From NCBI RefSeq assembly GCF_000234665.1, contig NC_018324.1, forward strand, positions 2,230,428 to 2,294,427: 64,000 nt of DNA. Reading direction: 5' to 3'. The notes below the pieces were generated by a model that was not told the origin of the DNA, did not search any database, and saw only the letters and a list, made by a program, of their open reading frames with translations. The DNA is from Leishmania mexicana MHOM/GT/2001/U1103. Lineage: Eukaryota; Euglenozoa; Kinetoplastea; Trypanosomatida; Trypanosomatidae. The number at the start of each line of letters is the position of its first letter. Position 1 is the first letter of the stretch. The translations under genes and the position numbers were made by a program. Shown piece after piece: positions 20,939-30,987 of this stretch.

Positions 20939-22079
20939 AGAAAGGGGCGTATTCAGGGGGAACAAAGGAGTCGGACCGACAAATGTGAAGAAGGGAAGCG
21001 ACTCGAGTAGTTTCTTGGGTCTTCTTCTCCGTGTCCGTTTTCACTTGAACTTCTTGCCTCGGTGAGAATACAGTATCTGTGCGCTGTCTGTACTATGGTT
21101 TGATACGGCAAGGAGGCAGAGGCTGCCGAACGTTCCCCAGTAAAGCCTGCAGCGGAGGAGTGGAGGGGGAAGTGAATCGGGAAAGGGAGGTGAAAAGAGA
21201 AGAGCTCATCGACGTCAAAAAAAAAAGAAAACTCGCATCTGCTGGGCTACACGGCTCGTCGAGGAACCAGTGGGTGCGATGTACAGAGTAGGCAAGGGAG
21301 GTGGCCATGATGTCGGAAAAGCACACGGGTCACGGTAGCTTGTAAAGCCTGTTTTTCTTTGCCCTCTCCCCTCTATCGAGTCTCATACAATCCTCCATGA
21401 CCTGGTGAGCGGGGGCAGCCGGGTCACATCACACTTTTCTTCGCTGGCATTCTGGAGTCTGCCACGGTTGCTGCGCCTTAACCCTGTCAGGCAAAAGCGA
21501 AACTACGCTGTTGCTATTTCACAGTGCGCTCGTACTGACTCCTTTTTGGTTTGTCGCTCAATAATAAAAAATGGCTGTGGGAGAGCTGCGAACAGACCAA
21601 AGACACTCTGCACTCATTCGTCACCGCCGTTTCACGGGGTGGGGGGGGGAGGGCAGCGGGGGCGCATCCCCGCATCCAGAGCGGGTCAGGCAAAGAGGCT
21701 AACACGCGAAACCCGAAGAAAGGAGGTCAGATGGACAAGGAGGAAACAGACAACCACAAGGAACAGCAACGCCTTGGAAGTAGACCCAGCAAGCGCACCA
21801 CTAAACCAAAAGGAAAAGGACGCTGAAGCAACGCAGCCACGGGCATGTTGTGCGATAGTGACGGGGGCACACAAGCGTAAACCAACGTCGGGAGGAGGAG
21901 GGTTGCGGGTGTGGAAGGAGACGGAGGAAAAGAAAGAGCATGCAGGCACTTACAGAGAAGCATAGTGGAGAGAAAGGAGGGGATGACACACCCACACACA
22001 CCGCGAGAAACCTTTTCTTGTAAGAATGAACGGAGTGAGGAACAACACTCAACATTCATATCCAAATCGGCATTCAACG

Positions 22080-22098
22080 TATATATATATATATATAT
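22080..22098. repeat. (AT)n microsatellite
   Basis: A perfect alternating AT run inside the 7 kb gene-free region. Confidence 0.95.
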
Positions 22099-25000
22099 CG
22101 CTAAGGTAAATCAGCATTTGCTGCACCCAGAGGGAGACGGTGCACGCATAGATCTTCGCACGGCAGAAGCGGGGATGGACGCCCTAGTAGCACCAGAGGA
22201 TGTCCGGCGGGGATTTCAGTTTGCATGCGTCGCAGCTTGCCGAGACCTTTTTTCTTCCTGAACGGCCGCGGATGTCAATGGACCGCGCGAGAAAGCATTA
22301 TCCGCCTCCCACCCTCTCCCCTTCAAAGGTAGAGGTATGCGTGAGCAAAAAGTGTAGAATGCCCGCTGTGGACGAGAGAGTGGGGAGGGAGGAGGGCGTA
22401 GGGGGAGGGGCGAGGTGGACGACAGGGTTAAAAAAGGAGCAAGCGCCAGCACGGAGCACTACGTCTACTTCCAGCAGCAGCCACAGCAGCAGAAAGCGTG
22501 GGAGGGGACGGAAGCAGCAGTCGAATTGATTGAAATCCGTTCAGCGGGTGAAAGGGCACCGGCGCCTCTGTCCGCTCTGCTGGCTGTGATTGCGTGGATG
22601 AGTGGATTAGAGATCCTCTCCGAACACTGGCATCACACTTCCACAAAACGAAAAAGAAAAATGTGGAAAAGGCTGAGTGTCCGCTCCGGTGCCGCTCCCA
22701 ACCGAGCGGGGGAAAGCAAGACAATGGAATTCATGCGTGGCGTAACGTGGAAGGGAGCGGGTCTGTCTCACTCGTCGGTGGCCCCCTCCCCTTCCCCCTC
22801 ACCCTGGCAACAAAATAAGTGGGAGGAAGCAAACGAAAAGACTCAGAGCAAGCTGCTTGTCACTGCTACCAATCCCCGCTCTCTCCTTCTTTACTGTTTC
22901 GGAAGGCAGTTGGTAAACCGGAAGAAACGCCCATCCATGATAACAAAGACACTGAGTGCGCTCTAAGATGAGAGTGGGTGTGTGGGATGACGAATGGAAA
23001 GGGGCAGAGGAAACCTAAACGCCAACGACTCACAACAGGGAAGATGACGGAGAGCGGGAACAGGCACGAAAACAAGAACAGGAAAACGCCCACGCGGGAC
23101 AAAATAGAGGAGCGAGACAGCATCGACGTGGATTCCAGAGGCAACGGCAGAAGACGAAGGGGTGGGTGGGAAGCAGCTGAGAACTAGGCGCAACAAAGTT
23201 CTCAGGAGGCCACGCAGACGTCATATCCGAGACCGACGACACTTCTACGGTGCATGCTATGGCTTCCGCATTCTCCCGCGCTCGCTCTCGCCGTCCCATT
23301 GTACTCGCAGTACCTTCCAGAGACCACACTGCAGATGCCCGCGAAGCAGGGGGTGGGGTGGAGGCGTCCATGCAAGGAAGAGCTCAGAAAAGAGAGGGAT
23401 AACAGAGACACACGTGCCGGACACGCGCAACAGATGCTGTGCTACAAACGAAAGCCAAAGGGCGAGACCACCACCAAGGCAACATCGAAATGGAGGACAA
23501 CAAAATAAGTGAAACGACAAGAGTCCCTCGAAAAAAAAGAACGAAACATAATGCCTGGAGGTGCATACAATAAACGCGGAAAGAAACGAAATGGAAAAAC
23601 AGGAAACAGCACGTCTCACCGGTCTGCCACAGACACGAACAAAACCGTTAAATAAATGCGAGCCACCGACAAGAGAAGGTACGAAAAACGAGATGCACCT
23701 GAGCACAAACGATAATGAATATACATACACACCTGTATGTGCCTCCGCACGGAGTGCGTAGAGTTATACGGATGCGTTGTTGTGTGCGTCCATCTGGGGA
23801 GGGGGGGGGGTCAGCGTCGGTGCTCATTTTTCTCTTCTTATCGGCGCTCAGTGAGGGCGGCATAAAGCCATGAACAACATGGATAAGGGAAAGGAGAAGG
23901 GCAAAAACTCACGAAACAAAAGCAGGAAAAAAAGACACAGTTCTGTTGTTGCTGATTTCATTACGCAGCATACAACGAGGGGGGACGGGGGGGGGGGCGT
24001 ATAGTAAACGCGGTGAATTACTGAGGGGGAGCAGCCGGGCTGTGCAGTCGCTTTCAAAGACAGAGAGTGCCTACAGCGGTCCTCCTAGTTTTGCCTTTTG
24101 TGTGCGTGTCTACAGCGTTCCGTTGAGGCAGGGAAGATGCAGAGAGGAGAGAAAAGAGCGCATCCTGAAACAAAAGGAGCTGCAGCAGCAACCCCCAATT
24201 CATGGATGCACCCCCATGCATCACAGAGAAGCCAGGGTGCACGCCAGCACACAGAAAAGATGGGCAATGAACTCAAAGGCCCGTTCCGCCGAGCCGGCTT
24301 AGACAGAAAGATGGGGAAGGAGGAGCACCAACAGAAACCCCGAGAGAGGCAGAGGCGGAGACAGAAACGAAGACAGTCGAAAAAACCGACCACACATAAT
24401 GTACGTGAAGAGGAGGAAGAGGGCCGCGAAAGGACAATGTGTAAGACAGGCCCAGTGTGCGAAACGCAACAAAAACTCGTCGTCCCATCCATCTTTTCGT
24501 CACCTTGTTTTTTTGTTGCTGTTCGCTATCTGTTCCGAAATCCAGCTGCGTTCTGCTGTCTCTCTTTGTTTTGGTTTGCTTTTGGTTGCAAGGCGTCCTC
24601 AGTCCTCTCGTTATGGCTCGCATCCTCATAAGGAAATCGAAAAGGGAGGGAAGGGGGTAACAAAGAGCACCCTTTCCCTACACCGTCCCCCAACCCTCCC
24701 TCCCCCCGCCAGAACAGGAAATAATCATAACCCCATGGGAGAAGTCCATCAAAATAGACACACGGAAAACAGCAACAGCAAAAATGAAGGAGCGCGAGAA
24801 GGCAGTGCCAGAGAAACAGCGACAGGGGAAAAGTCAACAAGCAAGCAAGCACCGACAAGTGAAATCTGCGACAGAGAAATGCATCACACACAGAGACAGA
24901 GAAGGGAGCATAAGAGGCAAGGGAAACATCAGGAGGAAGTACACGAAAACAAAGAAGAGACCATCAATGTCCTGCAGCAAACAACCAGCAACCAACTTGT

Positions 25001-25099
25001 AATAAACAAGAAACAGCCACAGCAATTGGACACTTTGTTTTCCCTTCAACACCCCTGTTCGGTCGTAGAACGAGAGATGAACTGCATGCTACCGTTTAA

Positions 25100-25400
25100 C
25101 GCAAGCCCCGCCACGTACATCTGAGCGCAACAACTGCCTCGCCGCTGTGCCCATCATGCCGGTTGCCACCCGCGACGCATCCCCTCGAGGTGGCACTCCG
25201 GCTCCCCTGGCCAGTAGATGGTGTGAGGGCCCGGGGATGGGATACACGCTCGAGTGGCGTTGGTGCATCACCCATCATGTGGATCGTGCAAACATCTTCA
25301 CTGCCGCAGGTCGCGCTGGCGACCACGCCGTCCACGACCTGACCGCCGGCATCTGCAGCGATGCATCGGTCAGACTTCCCCTACGTCGTAGGGACCTGAT
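25100..25400 (-). mobile_element. Possible degenerate SIDER
   Basis: A GC-balanced 300 bp island in otherwise low-complexity DNA, in the presumed 3' UTR of the GDPD gene. On the minus strand it carries the 11-mer GCAGATGCCGG, shared with the two SIDER copies, and a similar texture of GC-rich mixed sequence, but no extended alignment that I could make by eye. SIDERs are very divergent, so this is a suggestion only. Confidence 0.25.
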
Positions 25401-25462
25401 CTTGTCGCCCATCAGAAGTGGCGCGGCATTTGGCAGAGGGATAAGGGAAGGGGCTGCGTGGC

Positions 25463-25501
25463 TCCCCTCCCCTCCCCTCCCCTCCCCCACACACACACAC
25501 A
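25463..25501. repeat. (CTCCC)n plus (CA)n simple repeat; G-rich on sense strand
   Basis: About five CTCCC units (25463-25488) run into a CA repeat. On the minus strand, which is the RNA-sense strand here, this reads as consecutive GGGGA units that could fold into a G-quadruplex in the transcript. Confidence 0.85.
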
Positions 25502-27919
25502 TAGAGAGAAGGTGCAGGACACTGACGCCACACACTGAGGTGTCTCCCTGTCATCAGGGCCGTCAGTGAGACGGGAACACCAAGAAAGGGAAAGAGAGGC
25601 AAACAAACATGAGAGGGAAGCGACATGCGGTCCAAGCCCATTAGGGTCACAGTCATTCGGTTCAACGGGGCGTGATGCGTGAATAGAGCAAGAATGAGGA
25701 AAGAAAAGGAAACTTCAGGGTGACGTAATCCTCTTCACTTGAAAACGACCACGACTTCTATCACTGATTCCTTGACCGGGTGGCAAGGCGGAGGGTGCCG
25801 ATAGGCACCGCACGTACATATCATGAAATGAAAACAGGGCAAGTTAAAAAGTGTTTCTTAGCGTCAAGGGCAAAGAAAAATAAAAGAAAGGGAAGCGCAA
25901 AGAGAACCGGGAAAAAGGAAAAGAGCGTGCACTTGATCAGCACACGCTTTGCACAGAGGGGTAGCAGGGGGGGGGGAATGGACCCAGAACGCGTGATCAA
26001 CGAATAGGGCGTTGATTGCGCTCGACTCCTGCTCCGTCTGATATATATAGCGTTGGGGCGTGTTTCGTGCCTCGTCGTTCTGCTTTTCGGCGGCGCCAAC
26101 AGGGCAATACCAACGCCTACTTCCGTGACCAAGCGCTCGCGTGGTTGCTGGTCCTCATCTCTTGGCCGGGGGCGCCAGAGACGCGGGCGTCGCGTGTTGC
26201 GTGAACACGAGAGAAGGACAGCCGGGTGTCGGTCCTGCGAATCCACACACAAACACCAACGTATGCGTCCCACAAGCAAGAGCAACAAAAAAAAGGTGCG
26301 AGAGACTGCTAGCGTGGAGAGATGGAGCAGAGGGTAAACTGTATGAGAGCGCGGCTTATCAAGCAAGAGGCGAAACAAAGAGCGAAAACCTCAAGTGAGA
26401 ACACCACCGAGAGGCCCTCACCGAAAGAAATAAAAAAAAATGTTTTTGAGGCAAGTATGTGTCACGTAGGTGACATCACATCGCAGGATCGGCGTCTTTT
26501 TGTTGTTGCTTCGCGAGTCTCGCTCTAGATCTTCGAAATCTTTCTCTCCGTGCCTTTACACACCCTCCCCCCTTTTTTCTTCGATATCTTTTCCGCTGTT
26601 GTTCCCTTCTCTCGTGCTCTCGGTCATGCTCCTCGTTTGAAAAGAACGCGACGGGAATCTATCTCTCTATATATGCATATATAGTCTTCTTGCCCATCGT
26701 GTCCGCCGTATGAGAAATAAGGCAGCACATATACGCGCGGAGTTCGATTGCATACACCGCTGTTGCGCCACACGGCTACGTGCTCATCGAAACACAAAAG
26801 GGTAAGGAAAAAGAGAAACAGACAGACAGGAAGCCCTAGACATTCTGCTCATCGACCCTTTGCGGACTCCTGTAGCTCACTCTCTATGCACCCCCTCCCT
26901 TGTTCCATGATGCTTGCTGGCGTTTTGTTTCTTTTTTCTAGAGACAAAGCACGCAGTCGCGAAACGCAGCCTTAAAATCACCCCAACACCGCAGGGAGAA
27001 GGCTCTGTGAGGATGGATGCAAGAAGGCGCAGAGAGACCCGCAGAGAGGGAGGAGGGAAAGAAACGAGCTGCTCAAGCACGAGAACGCACAAGGGACGGC
27101 GCGCAGGCCCATCAAGAGAGGTTCATGGAAAAGACGCAAGCGAGGGAGGGGGAGGGGGGAAGGCTTATAAGCAGAGAGGTCCTCATGGGATCGAGACAGC
27201 TGATGAGTCGAACAAGAGAGAGCGGCACCGAACGCACGCACACGCGAGCAAAAGGTAGCGAACACAAAAAGGAACAGGCAACTAAAGAAACAGTGGAGAA
27301 GGTAGCAAACGGAAAAAAGAGGAGGAAAAAAAAACACAAAACGTAACACTGCTGAGGGAGTGCGGGTGGTGTAGAATGGAAGCGGAGAGGCGTTTGACGA
27401 ACAAGGAATTCAACGAGCCATCGCTGGTGTTCAGTTGTGGGTCGCCCGCTGGCGTACACCGCCGCTCCTTCTTTTTCCAATCGGTATTCCCCCTTCATGT
27501 TTTTTTGATGCTGTGCACCCGCATGTCACATTCACTGCTACTCCGCGTGGCTGGGGCTATTCCGTGTGTGTGTGTGTGTGTGTTGGTGTGTTTATTCAGC
27601 TTCATGGGCACGCATGCACCCCAAACCGCATCTGCGCGTGTACACAACGAGAGCAAAGATGGACGGACGGGGCTGATAGGGAAGTTAGAGGCGAGGGTGG
27701 AGGGGTTGGATGTAGAAATAGAACATGTGACTACACACCCAACTGCAGAAACGGAAACAAAAATGCGCCAGGGACATCACGCACGTGAGTAGCAAAAGAC
27801 GAAAAAAAAAACAGAGACTAGATGAGGCGGAAGCAAGCACAGAGGTTTGCCTGGATGACCTCTTTCTTTTCCTTTTTTTCGTATCGTCTACGATCTCCGT
27901 GTCTCCGCCGGTCACCCTC

Positions 27920-28897
27920 TTAGCGACAGCCGCGCTCTTGGAGGTATGCAAGCAGCATCGCAGGCCGGTCTGTCTGTATGATGCCGGCGCCGATGTGGTC
28001 AACCACATAGCCCCAGTTTGCGTCCTTGTCACGCAGCGCGTGGTCATCACTGTAACCGCCGCAGGTGGTCGGCCAGATGGTGTTGATCCACAGCGCCGCC
28101 CCCGAGTTCATGGCGAGCTTTCGAATGTACTGCAATATGTCGGTATTTTCCTTCTCAAAGTTCACCTCATACAGGACGTGGTTGGCGGCGAAGGCGCGGT
28201 CGATGCTCTCGTACGTTGTGGTGTCCGTGATATTCAAAATGGGCATAAAAATAACGCGATTGAGCAAATCCGCCGAGTACCGCTTGCACAGCTCGTCGAC
28301 GGGAATCTCCGACTTTAGAATCGTCTGCTCCAGCATTCCCGTCTTCACGAGCAGTGGGTAGACCTCATCCAAGTAGATGTCGGCCTTGTCCAAGTTGAGG
28401 ATGACGCGGTCCTTCGCCAGCAGTAGCACCTCCTCCACCGTCGGCACTGTGAACTCCGTCATGTTGCCAAGCCCGTCCTTCAGACGCAGTGCACGTATCT
28501 CTGCGAGGGTGTGATCGCACACCCTACCCATACCGTTTGTTGTACGGTCGAGCGTCTCGTCGTGCATGAGGATGAGCGCGCCGTCACTTGTGCGCCAGAC
28601 ATCGACTTCGACTATGTCAGCCCCCATCTGGATGCAGCTTTCCACGGCCTCCAGCGTGTTCTCGACGTAGTTGCGCCAGTCGCCGCGGTGGCAGGCAACG
28701 CAGACCGGGATCTTCGAGTCGGGAGAATGCAGCGAGAAGCACAGCTGGGGATGCGGGCTCGCTCCATCACGGACAAATCGCTGGATTATCGGCTTCTGGT
28801 TGGCCTGCTTGTTCTGCGCGATGTTCGTGTGCTGGGGCCACGGGTTGCACATGTTTGACGCTGACGGCATTTCGACTGGGGCTGTCTGAGAAGGCAT
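27920..28897 (-). CDS. Glycerophosphodiester phosphodiesterase (GDPD)
   Basis: A 325-residue enzyme of the GDPD family, which hydrolyses deacylated phospholipids to an alcohol and glycerol-3-phosphate. All hallmark residues are present: ACHRGDW with H70 and R71, VENT at 78-81, EVD with E97 and D99 (metal ligands), and HDETLDRTTNG with H112 as second catalytic histidine. The TIM-barrel continues with VILNLDKADIYLD and ends with the IGAGIIQTDRP strand typical of the family. There is no obvious signal peptide or transmembrane segment, so a cytosolic or glycosomal location is possible. The ATG at 28897 (MPSQTAPVEM) is chosen. The frame stays open another 59 codons upstream through a CA repeat that reads as an implausible VCVC run. 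The family call is secure. Confidence 0.92.
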   Translation of the reverse strand: MPSQTAPVEMPSASNMCNPWPQHTNIAQNKQANQKPIIQRFVRDGASPHPQLCFSLHSPDSKIPVCVACHRGDWRNYVENTLEAVESCIQMGADIVEVDVWRTSDGALILMHDETLDRTTNGMGRVCDHTLAEIRALRLKDGLGNMTEFTVPTVEEVLLLAKDRVILNLDKADIYLDEVYPLLVKTGMLEQTILKSEIPVDELCKRYSADLLNRVIFMPILNITDTTTYESIDRAFAANHVLYEVNFEKENTDILQYIRKLAMNSGAALWINTIWPTTCGGYSDDHALRDKDANWGYVVDHIGAGIIQTDRPAMLLAYLQERGCR

Positions 28898-29038
28898 GAA
28901 GTGCAAATGAGCAGAAAAGGGGAGGGAAACAGGAACGATGGCTCGGCGAAAGACGTGGTCAAGATCACGGAAGATGGGGCTGCGCAGAAGACAGGGGCGG
29001 TGCAGAAATGCAGCGGCTACCCTGCGAGTAGGTAGAGT

Positions 29039-29039
<1 letters not shown>

Positions 29040-29071
<32 letters not shown>
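29040..29071. repeat. (CA)n microsatellite in GDPD leader
   Basis: Sixteen AC/CA units, about 145 bp upstream of the GDPD ATG. Confidence 0.95.
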
Positions 29072-29080
<9 letters not shown>

Positions 29081-30685
29081 GAGAAGTCTGTTGGTGTTCG
29101 GCTTTCTATTTTCGAGAGGCTACAACGAGGCAGTTGAGTGCCATAGAGGTGTGTACGTGTCTGCCTCTAATTGTACCTGTGTGTGTGTGTGTATGCCGTG
29201 CAGGAACAGAGATAGAGCTTCAAAAGGTGTGCAGGAGAGCGTTGAGTGTCACTGCCTTTGTGAGTGTATGCGTTTGCGTGCGTGCGTGCGTCAGGGAAAG
29301 AGAGAGCGGAACATGAAGCGACGCAGAGTGGAGATTGGGATGTGTGTGATGGGTCGGGTGGGTAGGATAAAAAGAGAAGGCACCAACCAGCCATGAGGTT
29401 GAAGAAGACAAAGTCGCCATGGGGAAGGGTTTGACAGCGCAAGCGACGCCCCAAGCAGTGTCGTTCGGTGGTGTCATAATGGACAAGGGAAGAAAGAAGC
29501 GTGAAAGGTGGAGATGAAAGAGATCAGTCACGGCAGGCAAACGTGCATTCTCGAGCGAAGGAGTAACCTGCAAAGCAAGAGACGCCCGCCACGTTGTTGG
29601 ATGAGTCTTTCCAGCGATGTGTCCACTAGTTCGCGCAACGCTCTGGAGAAGCGTCCAGCACGTGAAGGAGGCGTGTGACCGGAGTGGGCAGTCGCAACGA
29701 GTGTGGTTTTCCTCGCAAAGCAGCAACAGAGCCACGAGGTACCGAATCTCTGTGCATGGTAGGATGAGCCTACACCAGTGTACACGAACACACACTTGGT
29801 TCGCTGATGCAGCTACAGGTTCCTTGTTGCATCGCTCACAAGACTCTGCAGAGGACCGTGGCACATTGGGCGCGCTTAGAGAGCACAAGATGGGCAAAGT
29901 CAGCATGAGTCACCAGAAGAACAATGATGAGGTACACACGCACCCATGCAGTGACAACACATAGAGAGAGTCGATAAACACGGGTGGTGGAGTAAAACCA
30001 ATGGCGTTCACCTTCCGAACCCAACTCCGCCCGTCACTAGTAGACATACATACAGATGCACAGTGTGAGCATTGGAAGCCGTCCCCGTGATCGCGCTGAC
30101 GCACACGCAGGCGTACCATGGAGTGTCGCTGTGGCGTGGCACCGCCAACACGCCCGCTCACTCCTCCAACGAAAAGAGGAGTAAATACAGCAACACGCAC
30201 ACGGGGAAAGACGAAAACACATCAACACTCGACACTGAACGAACAGACACACACACAAGACGTCGACAAATGAACGTGTAGAGAGAGACCAATGCAACGC
30301 CAATACGCGCATCAGCAGGCCTGAAGGTTTGTGCCCATCTGACTAAGTAAGTATTGCGTGTTCTTTTTTTTTCCTCTCGACTGGGTGTACGATGAGGCAC
30401 CAAACAGAACAAGAAACGGTCACATAGGAGAAGCACAGCACCCTCCAACGAGAACAAAAAAAGAGGTGAGAAGAAGAACAGCGCCCACATCTCTAATAAC
30501 AATGGAAGTGAAAGAGGGAGGGAGGGAGGGAGTAAAAACATCAACAACCAGATAATGGCCAAAGAATCAAACAGCGAGCGCAGACACACATGGTCACGCC
30601 GTAGTAGTCTAGTTCATAAGCAACGCAAAGAAGAGCTAGTGGTGGTGGCAAAGAGGAAGGACCAGCGGAGAAACGATGCACACAA

Positions 30686-30699
30686 ATATATATATATAT
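30686..30699. repeat. (AT)n microsatellite
   Basis: Seven AT units in the 3' UTR region of the J-like membrane protein gene. Confidence 0.9.
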
Positions 30700-30987
30700 G
30701 TAGAGAGAGACACGTATGCAGACGCAAAGGTAGGAGAAGGAAACAACCAAAACAACAACGAAAAAAAAAATATATAGTGTTCTCCTTTGTATTCAGCATT
30801 CCGTTAACCTGCCGCAATTTGTGCGTGTGTGTGTGTGTGCATGTGCTCTGCCTGTATCCACGCAGCAAGCGGAGAATGAGAGTGCCGCTGGCGTCGAGCG
30901 AGAAGCGAGCTGGCGAGGTACGTGAAGCAGTGATAATGACGTACCAAGCAAGAGAGAGAGCCCTGAATAACCCCACACAAGTATCAC

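Larger units (their letters stand above)
20939..27919. other. Seven-kilobase gene-free region
   Basis: This is the longest silent stretch in the window. It should hold the leader of the gene at 19745 and the 3' UTR of the GDPD gene, but 7 kb is far more than both normally need. The plus strand is strikingly A/G-rich in blocks (for example 21180-21240, 22380-22420, 23040-23110, 24310-24420, 27000-27345). That gives many polypyrimidine tracts on the transcribed-sense strand. Also present are (AT)n at 22080-22098, a C-rich G-quadruplex-prone run at 25463-25488, and a GC-balanced possible SIDER remnant around 25100-25400. The open frames (up to 241 codons, at 24399-25124 plus) are low-complexity and on mixed strands. 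A non-coding transcript cannot be excluded. Confidence 0.6.
28898..30987. other. Intergenic region between GDPD and J-like membrane protein genes
   Basis: This 2.1 kb stretch holds the GDPD leader with (CA)n at 29040-29071 followed by an A8-GAGAAG block (a minus-strand pyrimidine tract), a GC-balanced portion at 29400-30130, and (AT)n at 30686-30699. A 228-codon minus frame at 29220-29906 is open but shows Thr/His repeats and no domain, so it is not called. Confidence 0.6.

Noticed and set aside
24399..25124. 241-codon plus frame in the 7 kb silent region
   Set aside because: It is on the opposite strand to all genes, rich in Gln/Lys/Glu/Asn from A-rich DNA, and has no domain.
26730..26750. 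Possible tRNA B-box (GTTCGATT)
   Set aside because: There is no matching A-box, acceptor stem or T-run at suitable spacing on either strand.
29220..29906. 228-codon minus frame upstream of the GDPD gene
   Set aside because: It has Thr/His repeats at the C-terminal end and no recognisable domain or convincing composition. It remains a weak candidate only.
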